Source: Myrmaecium sp. VS I D KN 1 (lineage: Eukaryota > Ascomycota > Dothideomycetes > Valsariales > Valsariaceae). From it: a stretch of DNA of 64,000 nt. Position 1 is the first letter of the stretch. Every line of letters begins with the position of its first letter. This document shows, piece by piece, positions 1-10,400 of the stretch. The stretch is taken from the NCBI GenBank assembly GCA_019775845.1, contig JADQAV010000002.1:434001-498000 (forward strand). The letters are read 5' to 3'. The position numbers and the translations under genes were made by a program. Below the pieces are notes generated by a model. That model ran no database searches, had not been told where the DNA came from, and worked only from the letters and a program-made list of their open reading frames with translations.

Positions 1-230
1 GTGCTACGGGTTCTTAAACGGGAGCGTCGCGCCGTCTTCTGCTCCCTCTCTTTTTCCTCTTCGTTCTTCATCCTCCGTCTCGCGATCATCGTCGACTTCA
101 CTCTCGCTTTCCACCCTTCCGTTCTTTTTCGCTCGCCGGACGCGGCCGACCTACTGTATCTACAGTACCTACCTATCTCCCTCCCACCCCATCACTCGTT
201 TCCGCGCGCAAAAAGAAGGAAAAAAACACC

Positions 231-792
231 ATGCCGCGCTCCCTCTCCACCCCCATTATCCTGCTCCTCCTCATCGCCCTCCTCGCGCCCTCCACAACAA
301 CCGCGCTCCCCTTCACGCCCTCCGCCGCCTTCGTCCAGCGGGAAGCAGAGCAGTTGCGCGCCAGCGGTCTTTCCGAGGTACCTCCAATCCCATTCCCCTC
401 CCATCCCCCTGACCCCTCCATCCACACAACCTAACCAACCCCGCAACCAGGACGCCATAGCCACCCACCTCAGCAAACGGCAACCCCTCCCTCTCTCCTC
501 CACCCTCTCCGCAACCTACAAACGCGACACCTCCGGCGACCTCGCGCCCGGCAGCGTCGACGGGCCGCGGATCCTGGGGCGGGACACGTTGGCCACGACG
601 CAACAGCAGCAACAGGCGACCCGCGCGTCGATCCTGGACTTCATCGAGCGCGTGTTGAGTGGGGATGTGCCTGCCGATGATGCGGAGGAGGTGGTGCGGA
701 GGCGGCCGGCTGCGCGCCGGGGGGACGATGATGGCTTTGAGGGCATGCAGGGCCTGGTGCGTCGCCCGCCGCGGTGGACGTTTCGGTTTTAG
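231..792 (+). CDS. Small secreted protein, unknown function, rich in dibasic sites
   Basis: Two exons, 231-377 and 451-792, joined across a 73-nt intron with a CTAAC branch site give 162 residues. Residues 1-25 form a clear signal peptide (basic start, a run of Ile/Leu, then STTTA before a likely cleavage), so the product should enter the secretory pathway. The mature part has no cysteine pattern or domain that I recognise. It carries dibasic or tribasic sites typical of Kex2 processing at K58-R59, K73-R74, R132-R134, R138-R139 and R153-R154, plus a Gln5 run at 100-104. Such sites often occur in fungal propeptides and processed secreted peptides, but the segments between them are not repeats of each other. 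The ATG at 231 is chosen because it opens the signal peptide; the frame open upstream of 231 has no ATG. It could be a propeptide-type secreted protein or an effector-like protein; function is unknown. Confidence 0.62.
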
Positions 793-1847
793 GTTTCTCG
801 AATCGTACGGACGGCTGGCTGGTGTCCCTCCTGGTGAGGTGAGGGGGATGTGAGAGCTGGGATCTTCTTTTTTTTTGGTGTTTCGAAGGCGACGCCAGAC
901 CAGGGGGAAAAAACCCCGCTGAAAGGGTAACAAGGGGGCGGAGGGCGGGAGAGGGGAGCGTTTCACGTTCCTGTGGGATGGGCTTTCATTGGTGCTTTTT
1001 TTCCCTGTTTCTTTTGGGGTTTCGTGTTTCGTGGGAAAAGGAACGCGGGAGACACCCGTCCGATCTTTCTTGCGGTCCCTGGCGGATTGGATTGGATTGG
1101 ATTGGAATGTTCGCGTTGGTTGGTTGGTGTTTCTCTCGCGCAACGTTAAGAGTTTCCTTTTTGGGAAGGGGGTGGTTGTTTCGGATGGTGGGGCGGCGCG
1201 TCGGGTGTGCCTTACCTTACCTTACCTTTTTCCCGTCCCGGCCTTGGTTTTTTCTTCTTCGCGTTTCACTCATGACTCGATGACGATTGGATTTCCGGCT
1301 TTTTCTTCAGCTTTTTTTTTTTCCTCCTTGGGAGCTAGACAGCAGATACTTCGTCAGTATTGAAAATGAACCTTTCTTTTAAGTAGGTAGTATTACCCGG
1401 CGCGCGTTCGATAGCTCAGGATTATGTGAATGATAAGGATCGATCGTGGCTGACGGGAGAGGCGTACAAGGCTGTGCTCGTGCGACGACGATAGGATCGG
1501 ATTGGTTTGCGCCAGAATGGATGTGGCTGCCCCCCCTCCTCGACCCGTGCCGAGGGGGAAGAAAGAGAAAGCGTTTATCCGGCGATGACGTTGTTGCTCT
1601 TTACCACCTCGACTTTGCTCTACTCTCTGCATCTGCTTCATCCACCCGCTTCATTATCTTGTTGTAATAGAGCATTGGATTGTATCGCTTGGTTTTCTGC
1701 GCATTACTTTCTTCCTTCTTCTCCTCAAGGAATAAATCTCCTCTCTATGTCGCTGCAACGAACACACCTCTTCAAGCCCCGGGAAACCGACTCATACGGA
1801 TAATAACCAAGAGTGAACTCATCTTTCAACCAACGCAACTCTTAGCC
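793..1847. other. Intergenic, 1.05 kb
   Basis: No gene is seen. The stretch holds four GGATT units at 1084-1103, three CTTAC units at 1211-1225 and several T runs. It probably carries the 3' UTR of the secreted-protein gene and the promoter and leader of the polymerase gene. Confidence 0.6.
1084..1103. repeat. (GGATT)4 microsatellite
   Basis: Four exact tandem GGATT units are followed by one imperfect unit (GGAAT). It lies in non-coding sequence, probably the 3' UTR of the upstream gene. Confidence 0.8.
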
Positions 1848-4040
1848 ATGGACCACATCCCCATAAACTCCTCATCCAGCATCACAGGAACGCCGCCCCC
1901 CAGCTCCCGCGATCCCGCCCTCGCCCTTGACTTCAGCGCCGTCCCACTGATCTACCTGCTCCCAGCGCACTTCGGTGGTAACGAGCTGCACGACTGGGAG
2001 GACCGACTACTGGAACTGCGCGCCCCGTTGACGTACGACATCGCAGAGGCGAAGATCGTGGTGGGAAAGGTGGGCACCAAGCGGCGCGCGCAGCTGGAGC
2101 TGCGTTCGCGCCAGATCTGGACGGAGGAGGTGCAGCTTCCTGCGCCGAGGGAGCGGGCGAAGAGGAAGGCGCATGAAGAAGAAGATGATGATGTGGAGGA
2201 AGTGATGGGGGGACGAGAGAAAAGAAGGCGTGTGGGGCGGCATACCACGGAGAAGGAGACTGGAGGATCGCAACCGTCGCCTGATGGGTCGGGGACTGCG
2301 TCGGATGCTGAAAGCGTCGCGAGGACAGCAACGATGCCCGAAGAGCCTCGGGGAGGCCCAAGGACCCCGCGAAGCTCTCCTCCAGCTGTGAAAGAAGAAG
2401 CACCTCTGGTTCTGCCCTTCACGAGCGAAGAGCTGGAAAACATTGTAATGCTTGTCAAGATCGACTGGATGCAAGAATCCCTCGACGCCGGCCGCTTACT
2501 TCCATTGTATCCCTATGTTGTATATGTCGGAAAGATCACCAACAAGCCAGATGCCGCTCCGTCAAAGCCTACCGACGAGACCTCTAAAAAGCCCACCCTC
2601 ACCCGCACCTTCGCCATCCCAGAAAAGCCGGTAGATGCGAGCAAGTCTATCCTCGAGCGCGCCAAAGCTGACGCCGAAAACGCCGGCTCCAGCCTCTCCC
2701 ACTACACTCCCGCACCGCACGGTGCGCGACGGCTCGGTCAGCGTGGCTTCGGCGGAACGGACGGACACGCGCCGAAGCACGAGGTCAAGCTCCTGCAGCA
2801 GACCACATCCGAGTACGAAGGCCAGAGCGGAGACATCCCGGAGCCGCCGAATTGGGTGAAGGAAGGGCTGATGTACTCGTGCCAGCGGTCGACGCCGGCG
2901 GACCCGCCGAACGCGGCGTTCATCGAGGAGCTGAAGAAGATCCGGCTCGCGCGGACGCTGATGGGGGACGAGATCGGGATCCGGGCGTACAGCACGAGCA
3001 TCGCCGCCCTGGCCGCGTACCCGTACCCGATCATCACGGCCCGGCAGATCCTGCAGCTGCCCGGGTGCGACGTGAAGATCGCGAATCTGTGGATCGAGTG
3101 GAAGAACCACGACGGGGCGATCGCGGCGGTGCGCGCGTTCGAGGCGGACGAGGGGATGGCCGTCCTGCGCACCTTCTACCACATCTGGGGCGTCGGCGCC
3201 ACGACGGCGCGGGAGTTCTACTACGACCGCGGCTGGCGCGACCTCGACGACGTGGTCGAGTTCGGCTGGGCGGGCCTGAGCCGCGTGCAGCAGATCGGGG
3301 TGAAGTACTACGACGAGTTCCTGGACCCGATCCCGCGGGCGGAGGTCGAAGCCATCGGGGCCGTCATCCGGCGGCACGCGGTGAAGGTGCGGGACGCGGC
3401 GGCGGAGGTGACGATCGTGGGCGGCCACCGGCGCGGCAAGCCCGCCAGCGGGGACGTCGACGTCATCGTCAGCCACCCCAACCTGACCGCGACCGCCCAC
3501 CTCGTCACCGACCTCGTCGCCAGCCTCGAGGCGGAGGGCTGGATCACGCACACGCTCCTGCTCGCCCTCACCAACAGCCAGCGCGGCCAGGCCACGCTGC
3601 CGTACCAGGCCAGCGGCGGCGACGCGGAAAAGCACCACGGGCAGGGCTTCGACACCCTCGACAAAGCCCTGGTCGTCTGGCAGGACCCGCACTGGGACGC
3701 GAAGGGCGAGGACACCGAGCAACCTCCCCAGGCGCCGAAGAACCCCAACCCTAACCCCCACCGCCGCGTCGACATCATCGTCTCGCCCTGGCGCACGCGC
3801 GGCTGCGCCATCGCCGGCTGGTCCTCCGGCACGACCTTCCAGCGCGACCTCCGCCGGTACGCGCGTCGGGAGAAGGGGTGGAAGTTCGACTCCAGCGGCG
3901 TCCGCGATCGGCGCTCGGGCGTGGTGGTCCCGCTTGAAGGACCCGAGGGCGTGGCGGGGCCGCCGGAGGAGGCGGAGCGTCGCGTGTTTGAGGGCTTGGG
4001 CTTGGTGTGGAGGGCGCCGGAGGAGAGGTGTACGGGTTAA
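1848..4040 (+). CDS. POL4: DNA polymerase family X (Pol4 / lambda-mu type)
   Basis: A single exon of 730 residues. Family X polymerases fill short gaps in base-excision repair and non-homologous end joining in the nucleus. Residues about 30-85 look like the N-terminal BRCT domain. A basic/acidic, Ser/Pro-rich linker follows (to about 345), including KRKAHEEEDDD. The 8-kDa and fingers regions begin near 354 (GIRAYSTSIAALAAYPYP). The palm has the nucleotidyltransferase signature GGHRRGK near 524 and the acidic pair in GDVDVIV (D536, D538), with the third carboxylate in VDIIV (D642). The thumb motif GWSSGTTFQRDLRRYAR follows. All three catalytic Asp are present, so the enzyme looks active. The ATG at 1848 is chosen because BRCT-like sequence starts soon after; the frame is open further upstream but only through leader-like sequence. 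Third-position GC rises sharply from about 2850 onward. Lambda versus mu class cannot be settled by eye. Confidence 0.88.
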   Translation: MDHIPINSSSSITGTPPPSSRDPALALDFSAVPLIYLLPAHFGGNELHDWEDRLLELRAPLTYDIAEAKIVVGKVGTKRRAQLELRSRQIWTEEVQLPAPRERAKRKAHEEEDDDVEEVMGGREKRRRVGRHTTEKETGGSQPSPDGSGTASDAESVARTATMPEEPRGGPRTPRSSPPAVKEEAPLVLPFTSEELENIVMLVKIDWMQESLDAGRLLPLYPYVVYVGKITNKPDAAPSKPTDETSKKPTLTRTFAIPEKPVDASKSILERAKADAENAGSSLSHYTPAPHGARRLGQRGFGGTDGHAPKHEVKLLQQTTSEYEGQSGDIPEPPNWVKEGLMYSCQRSTPADPPNAAFIEELKKIRLARTLMGDEIGIRAYSTSIAALAAYPYPIITARQILQLPGCDVKIANLWIEWKNHDGAIAAVRAFEADEGMAVLRTFYHIWGVGATTAREFYYDRGWRDLDDVVEFGWAGLSRVQQIGVKYYDEFLDPIPRAEVEAIGAVIRRHAVKVRDAAAEVTIVGGHRRGKPASGDVDVIVSHPNLTATAHLVTDLVASLEAEGWITHTLLLALTNSQRGQATLPYQASGGDAEKHHGQGFDTLDKALVVWQDPHWDAKGEDTEQPPQAPKNPNPNPHRRVDIIVSPWRTRGCAIAGWSSGTTFQRDLRRYARREKGWKFDSSGVRDRRSGVVVPLEGPEGVAGPPEEAERRVFEGLGLVWRAPEERCTG

Positions 4041-4274
4041 CGAGGGGGGGAAGGATAGGTTTTGTGTGTATGTTTGGTGTATTTTGTGGTGGTGTTTATT
4101 CGTGTGTATATATTTACATAGGACCGCATGAGTACTCGGTGCCTAATGGTCGCGCGAGTGATTTATTTCCATTCATGATCCCGCGGAAGATCGGAAGTGC
4201 AAGGTGCTTTTCCCTAACGCAACATGCCTTCAATAATTCCCATACCCACCGCAGTAAGAAAAAACATCCTCCCC

Positions 4275-5381
4275 TCAACCCTCCACCTTCCGCTCTTCCA
4301 CCTTCTCCCCCTTCCCCTCTCCCCCACCATCCCCCTCCCCCCCCTCCCCTTCCTCCCCCTCAACATCCTCCCCCCTCTCCCTCCTCTTGCGAATCCTCTC
4401 TCTCTTCCGCTCCAGCAAGCGCTGCAGCATCTTGGCGGCGTTGAAGACGCCGCGGGTGTCGGCGCCGCAGGCGGCGCAGGCCGGGTGGCGACGGTAGCGC
4501 CGCAGGGCGCAGGCCTCGCAGAAGTAATGGCCGCAGCGGGTGAGCACCGGGCGGGTGTAGGGCCGCTTGCAGAGGAGGCAGGCGAAGGGGATCTGCATGA
4601 GGGCGGCTTCGTCTTCGGCAGCGGAGGCGGAGGGGTCGTCGTCGTCAGCGCCACCTTCGGCGGCGGAGAGGCCCTTTTTGCGGGCGGCGGAGGAGACGAC
4701 GACGCCTCCTTCCTTGCCCTTCTTCTTGTCCTTCCCGGCCAGCTCCCACTCGCGGTCGAGCTGCCAGCCGGCGGCGTAGTCCTCGCGGGCGTGCAGGAAC
4801 TTGCAGCTGTCGCCGAAGCCGCAGAAGCCGGTTTGCTTGTAGTCCTTGCAGACGTCCGGGGCGTAGTCGGTGATGGTGATGGTGCGGACGTTGGCGCCGG
4901 TCGCCTTTTGCGGGCCGACCGTCTTCTTCGTCGGCTCGTTGTCGTCGTTGGAGTTGTTGGTTTTCAGGAAGGATTTGGGTTTGCTGGAGAGGGCTGGGTT
5001 GGGATTGGTGGTGGGCGTGCGGGTTTTCCCGAGCAGCGACGCGGCGTCCGTCTCGTCGAACCAGGTGGCGGTTTTGGTCGCTTCGGCTTGGGCGGAGGTG
5101 AGCGCGGAGGCGGTCGCGTCGCCGGCGTGTGTGGAGGCGCCTTCGTATGTCGACTTGGGCTTTTGGTCGGCGGTGCTGGCTTTGACCACGGCTCGATCGG
5201 CGAGCCGGCGCTTCTTGACGGTGCGACCGCTTTCGGAGTCGGAGGCGGAGGCGGAGGAGGAGGATGAGGAGGAGGCGGATGGGGACGGCGCGCGTTGCGC
5301 GGGCGCTTTGCGCATTGTGCTGTTCTTCTTGATGGGGCGTTTTTTGAAGACGACGGGCGCGGCGGTTTCTTCGTCGGCCAT
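4275..5381 (-). CDS. cwf24: Cwf24/RNF113-type splicing factor (CCCH + RING)
   Basis: A single exon of 368 residues. Cwf24/Cwc24 (RNF113A in animals) joins the activated spliceosome near the 5' splice site. A low-complexity basic/Ser-rich N-terminus precedes a CCCH zinc finger at about 175-200 (CKDYKQTGFCGFGDSCKFLH). A C3HC4 RING follows at about 270-310 (CLLCKRPYTRPVLTRCGHYF and the matching C-terminal Cys pairs). This domain order is diagnostic. After the RING come a basic helix (LLERKRERIRKRRERG) and a Gly/Glu-rich tail. The Met at 5381 has a good context (CCACCATGG). An in-frame start 25 codons further upstream is less likely because the extra residues resemble leader. Tail-to-tail with the polymerase gene, 234 bp apart. 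Confidence 0.9.
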   Translation of the reverse strand: MADEETAAPVVFKKRPIKKNSTMRKAPAQRAPSPSASSSSSSSASASDSESGRTVKKRRLADRAVVKASTADQKPKSTYEGASTHAGDATASALTSAQAEATKTATWFDETDAASLLGKTRTPTTNPNPALSSKPKSFLKTNNSNDDNEPTKKTVGPQKATGANVRTITITDYAPDVCKDYKQTGFCGFGDSCKFLHAREDYAAGWQLDREWELAGKDKKKGKEGGVVVSSAARKKGLSAAEGGADDDDPSASAAEDEAALMQIPFACLLCKRPYTRPVLTRCGHYFCEACALRRYRRHPACAACGADTRGVFNAAKMLQRLLERKRERIRKRRERGEDVEGEEGEGGEGDGGGEGKGEKVEERKVEG

Positions 5382-7401
5382 GGTGGATGGGTTCAAGGGG
5401 TTTGTGGGGGCGGCGATGTTGGTTTGGGGGTTGTCGGAGCGGCTGTGCGGGTACAATGGGTGTAAAGATTTTGCTGTACTCGATGAAGGATGAAGAAGTA
5501 GTAGATGGTCGCTGATATCACAGAATGAAGTGTGGCTGAGAAATCAAGCCATCGGGGGCGTCAATGAATAAGCAATGGGGCGAAAGGGGGTTTCCCGTTG
5601 TGGCGCAAAGCCCGGCCGCTTCCACAAGACCCTGGTGCCCGGCTGGCCGAACCGTTTCTCGCCGGTGTGTACGACGGCGGATTCGTTGATTGAACTACGG
5701 ATGTATCATCAACAACATTCACAACAAACAAACAAACACCATGCAGGATTAGGTGAGACAGACGTGGTGTTGCTGGTGCGAGTCTGCAGCCCTCGCCAGG
5801 ATATGCCCTAAAGCAGTTCAGCTTCGTGGATCTTGCGGTCAGACACGCCCTCCTGTTGTTTGTGATGCCGCCACGTTACCGGAGGTGGAGGCTTGGTGGT
5901 TAGTAATGTCGTTGGAGTGCTGCAACGTGGTTACTCCATCTACTGTGATGGAGATGTAGTGCAATCCATCCGGGGCATTCTTCATTCCTTTGAGTAGCGC
6001 ACACCCTACTCCGTAAGCTTCCCCATATCGAGCAGAGAGGGAGCGAGCACTTCTGTGGGGGAAAGGGGAGCAAAGCCGAAGCGTTCGGGGCATAATACCG
6101 ACGCGCCGTATAAGAATGATGAAGGAATCGTCACATGTTCTTCTAGAAAGGGCAGAGGAAGGGAGGGGGAGAGAGAGAGGGAGACCCACAGTCCACCGCA
6201 ATTGTGACTTCAGCGACTTCATAGGTAGCCTCGTCGCGCCCTGAGCAGCCCACGGCGCCAGTACAGGCAATTTATGCGCATCCCGGCCAGCCGCGCAGAG
6301 GCCAGACACGACAGGGGAGAGGCTGTGAGTGATGCAGCAGCGGACCGGCCAAGCCTGTTGATGGCTGGATGGATGGCAGATTACGTCGATGCCGATGTCG
6401 ATGCTGCTCTTGCTGCTGCTGGAGTGCATTGCCTTCATTACACACACCCGGCCATAACGGGCTGTTAGTATGGAGGGACCAACCGACCACCCCTTGCAAT
6501 CAATATGTGCATACGGAGTACGCTGTACGGAGTAGTAGTAGTCTGGCATCCGGACTTTACAGTCATTAAATAATAGTAGTACTGTACTACCGTAGCCAGT
6601 GCTTCACGTTGTCTGGCGCACTTGTCCGTAAATTTACCAGAGATGGCCGGTCCTACCAATCGTCCCCCAGACGTCGTGCCAGCGATGTATGTATGTATGT
6701 ATGGATACCATATGTAAGTACTACTGTACCAATGGTGGGCCGGGGTGTGAAGGTTGAAACTCGCACCCGACCGACGTGCTAAATGCCAATCTCACAAAAC
6801 CGACTCCGCCGCCCTCATCCCGTCCGCCTCCCTCCCTCCCTCTCCTCCTCTCCAGCGACTCTCCGCCCACCCCACCCTCCTTTCCTCTGACCCGAACCCC
6901 TTCCGATACTCGTCGCGCTGCCTTTCTGATGCGCCCAACCCTCTAACACTTCTCTCCCTCTTCTTCCTGCGTCGTTGCGACGCGTCAGTTGCTTTGTTGT
7001 CGGGCTCGGCGGCAGGACTCGGCAAACAACGAGCGATCCCGTCGCGTCAGCTCCTCCGACCGACCCCCCGTTCATCCCACCACGCACTCACGCCTCTCGA
7101 CCGACCTTGATTTCGAAGTCCCATCGCTGTCGTCCTTCGCCAGCAGACATATCACGGACCGACCTTCGATTGACTCTTGCTTTCTTCCCAAAGCGGGTCC
7201 TGCTTGCCTGGATCCCCGCGTCACCTTCGTTCTTTGACCTACTTATACAGCCTAATAATCTATCGCGACCTTTTCTTCCCTTTCCTTTAAGCCCCGTTCC
7301 CGATTCTGTTCCTACATTTTTACGCCACGACGATCGAAAGCCGCATATAATTCGGGTGGGGTTTTCTATGGAAGTGTGAGGAGTCCTCACTGCACATCAA
7401 C
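5382..7401. other. Intergenic, 2.0 kb, divergent promoter region
   Basis: It lies between the divergent cwf24 and apsA genes. It contains an (ATGT)4 tract at 6685-6700, several TAGTACT-like short palindromes at 6535-6735, and from about 6830 a long pyrimidine-rich stretch that looks like the apsA promoter and leader. A 236-codon open frame on the minus strand (5839-6549) has no recognisable composition or domain and is treated as chance. Confidence 0.55.
6685..6700. repeat. (ATGT)4 microsatellite
   Basis: Four tandem ATGT units end in ATGG. Non-coding, upstream of apsA. Confidence 0.75.
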
Positions 7402-10400
7402 ATGGCGACCACCGCGAGCCCCTCTCCAGGCGCTCGCCCGGCAGAGGGTTACCCGAGCCCTGACCCCTTCCTCTCGACCTCGCACGATCCAAAGCGACAG
7501 CGCTACTCCCAATTTGACAACCAGCTCTTCTCGGTCTACTCCACTGGATCGCCGCAGCAGACCAGGAGCGCGCTCGAGGCGCACCTCGCGGAGACCGTAC
7601 GTCGGCTCCAGGAGACTTCTCAGCTTGGTACGGTTCTCGTGCAGCAGCGGAAGGAACTGGAGGACCGTTTGCAAGAGGTGGCACAGCAGTCTGACGATGC
7701 TGATATCGGGCCCGAACTGCGGGAGAAGCTCATGGAGCTGGAGAGGGAGTTCAACGACGTCAGCCGGGAGTCCGCACGGGTGTTTCTCCCGAGGAGTAGA
7801 GTTCCTAGCGCCGAGCACGGGGAAGCTGGCGGTTCTGGCATGTTCGCCAGTGAAGCTCACCCGTCCCCTTCGAAGCTGTCCGTACCCGTACGGAAACAGC
7901 GGAACCAAGCGCCAAGCCGCGTGCATGACATCAAGCTAGCCGCTGAAATCAGTGCCTCGCTACTGGACCAGCTTCGGGAGGCCCAAGCACTACTCGCTGA
8001 AAAGGAGGAGGCGCTGAAGGAAGTGAACGCAGAGAAGGCGGAGCTGGAGCTCAACTTGGAGACTCTCCTCCAACGCTTACGGGCGTTGGACGAGAATGAG
8101 CAGCGGTACAAAGATGAGAACTGGAGTTTGGAAACCCAGGTCCAGAATCTACTGGCCTCGTCCAAAGAGGCTGCCGACCGTGAACAGCGCCTGAATGCGA
8201 GCTTGAAAGCCGCCAACGAACAAAAATCGAGCCTGGAGACGGAGTTGGAGCAGCTCAAACAGGCTCATGCGAAGCTGAGCGAGGAGCATCACACAGTGAC
8301 GAAGCACCATGAGACGGAGCTGTCCGGCTTACGGCGCAATGTCACCAGCAGCGAGTCCGAACGAGGGGCTCTGCAGAAGAAGATTGAGGAGCTGATAGCG
8401 CAAAATCAGCAGCTGGCCAAGGCTATGGCGTACCGTTCCAGGCTGGAAGAGCATGAAGCTGGACAGGATCAATCTTCAGAAACAGACGACGACGATCTGA
8501 ACCACGTAACTCCCGATCATTCGCCTCCGATCTCTCCCGCTAAACCGACGCCACGACATGGTCAGCTCGAGACGGAGACTCTACGGAGCTCTCTTCAACA
8601 TGCTCATCGTATGATTCAGAACTTGAAGAACAACATCCACCGTGAAAAGACGGAGAAGTTCGAATTGAAGAGGATGCTGCAGGAGACACGCGATGAGCTC
8701 GAGGCTCGCCGTAATGATCCCATTCCAGGTAGCGCGGACAAGAGGCGGAAGATCAAGGCTCAATCGGAGATCCTCTTCAAGAAGCCCCTCAAGCCCACTA
8801 AACTTGGTGACAAGAGGGCTCCGATGGCTGAAGTCATCTTGGACGAACCCGACTGGGAGGATCAAGATGACCAGGTTTCCCCCAGCAGATCTCGAGGCTC
8901 CGGGGGCTCCGGAACGATCAGGGGCAAGCCTGCAATTCCCGGAGGCTTCCCGTCCAACACCACCCCTAACGAGACCTCAACCGATGTGTTCGACACCGCG
9001 ACCGAGAACGAGAACTCCGAAGCCTTCGAGACTGCGAACGAGAGGGAAGGCACGACGACCGAGACGGACGCTTTCCACACCGGCGCTGAGACCCTTGACG
9101 GCGAGACCACGGACGACCTCACGGAGACGGAGGCTGGACCTGCATCTCGCGCTCGCAGGCCGTCGGCCCTCCACCTCTCCGGAAACCGTGACTCCTTCCA
9201 GAGCACCGCCTCCACTTCTGCTGATGAATACGATGACATGACCATCCGCACGCCCGTGCAAACCCACCACCCTCGCTACCGGCTCAAGATCAACCGGGGA
9301 GGACAACGCCGCTCCACTCAGGGAAGCGCCACCACCGAAGTGTACCCCAACTCCCCGCCGAGCATCCGGGAATCTCCCGCCAGCTTCCGCAGCGACGACA
9401 GCCAACGCGAGGTGGTTGGACAAAGCCTGGAGGCTGAGCTGAGCGGCCTCCACGACGACTCCACCGACGACGACGAGATGTACATGGAAGGCACTCCCAC
9501 CCGCTCCACGGTCGTCTCCGCACAGTCCTCGCCCCAGGCGCTGCGCAGCTCAGCCTTCAGCAGGTCCGGCAGCATCCAGATGGTCGCCCCGCCCCGACCT
9601 CTGATGGTCGACTCAGGCATGATGACCGAGCCGTGGGCGCCTGAACCACAGCCGTCCGGCCTCATCGCCGGTGCGGCATCTGCCATCGGCGGAGCCATCG
9701 CTGGCGGCGTCGGATATGCCTTGGGCAAGGAGACGGATGCCGAGAAACCGGACGCTACCTCAGTCGCTGGAACCGAGGAGGACATCGGTAGCGACGTCGA
9801 ACGGCACACGCAGATCCTCGACTCGAAGTCTGAGGAGCACGAGCACGAGCCTGCTCCTGTCTCTCCTCCGCAGCCGTTGGCCTTCTCGGACATTTCTGCG
9901 CAGGATCTGGAGCCGGTGGAGCTCGTCCCGATTGTGGTCACGCCGCCTGCGCTGGGCTTCTCGCCGTTTGCCTCGCTCGAGACGGAACCGGTGGAGCCTG
10001 TAGAGCCCGCCCCGGTTGTTGTCACGCCGCCTGAGCTGGGCTTCTCGCCGTTTGCCTCGCTCGAGACGGAACCAGTGGTTCCTGAGCCTACCCCTGCTGC
10101 ACCGCTAGAGTTTTCGGGCATTGTCGCCCAGCAGCTCGAGCCCGTGGCTCCTGCTACATCCCGCATCAGGCCAGACAGTGTCACCATCCCACCTGCGCTC
10201 ATGCCTCGCACCGCCCGGCCTGAGTCGGTCCAGGAAGAGGAGACCTCTCGGCCGGAACTGTCGTTCTCCGGAATCTCCATCCAGGCCACCGAGCCCAGGA
10301 CTCCCGAAATGCCAGAGTTCACTTTCTCGGAGATTGCCACGCAGACCACCGAGCCTGCTGCGCCTCAGCAGCCCAAGCTTGCGTTCTCTGAGATCTCTAC

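Noticed and set aside
1084-1103. GGATT repeats as a telomere-like or subtelomeric signal
   Set aside because: Fungal telomere repeats are TTAGGG-type; four GGATT units in a 3' UTR are an ordinary microsatellite.
2562-3761. 399-codon minus-strand frame opposite the DNA polymerase
   Set aside because: Antisense to the conserved polymerase palm, where GC-ending codons suppress stops in other frames; composition is Val/Arg/Asp-rich noise.
5839-6549. 236-codon minus-strand frame in the cwf24-apsA intergenic region
   Set aside because: No domain, no signal peptide, mixed Cys/Ser/Arg composition and no supporting splice or start context. Kept as intergenic, though expression data could overturn this.
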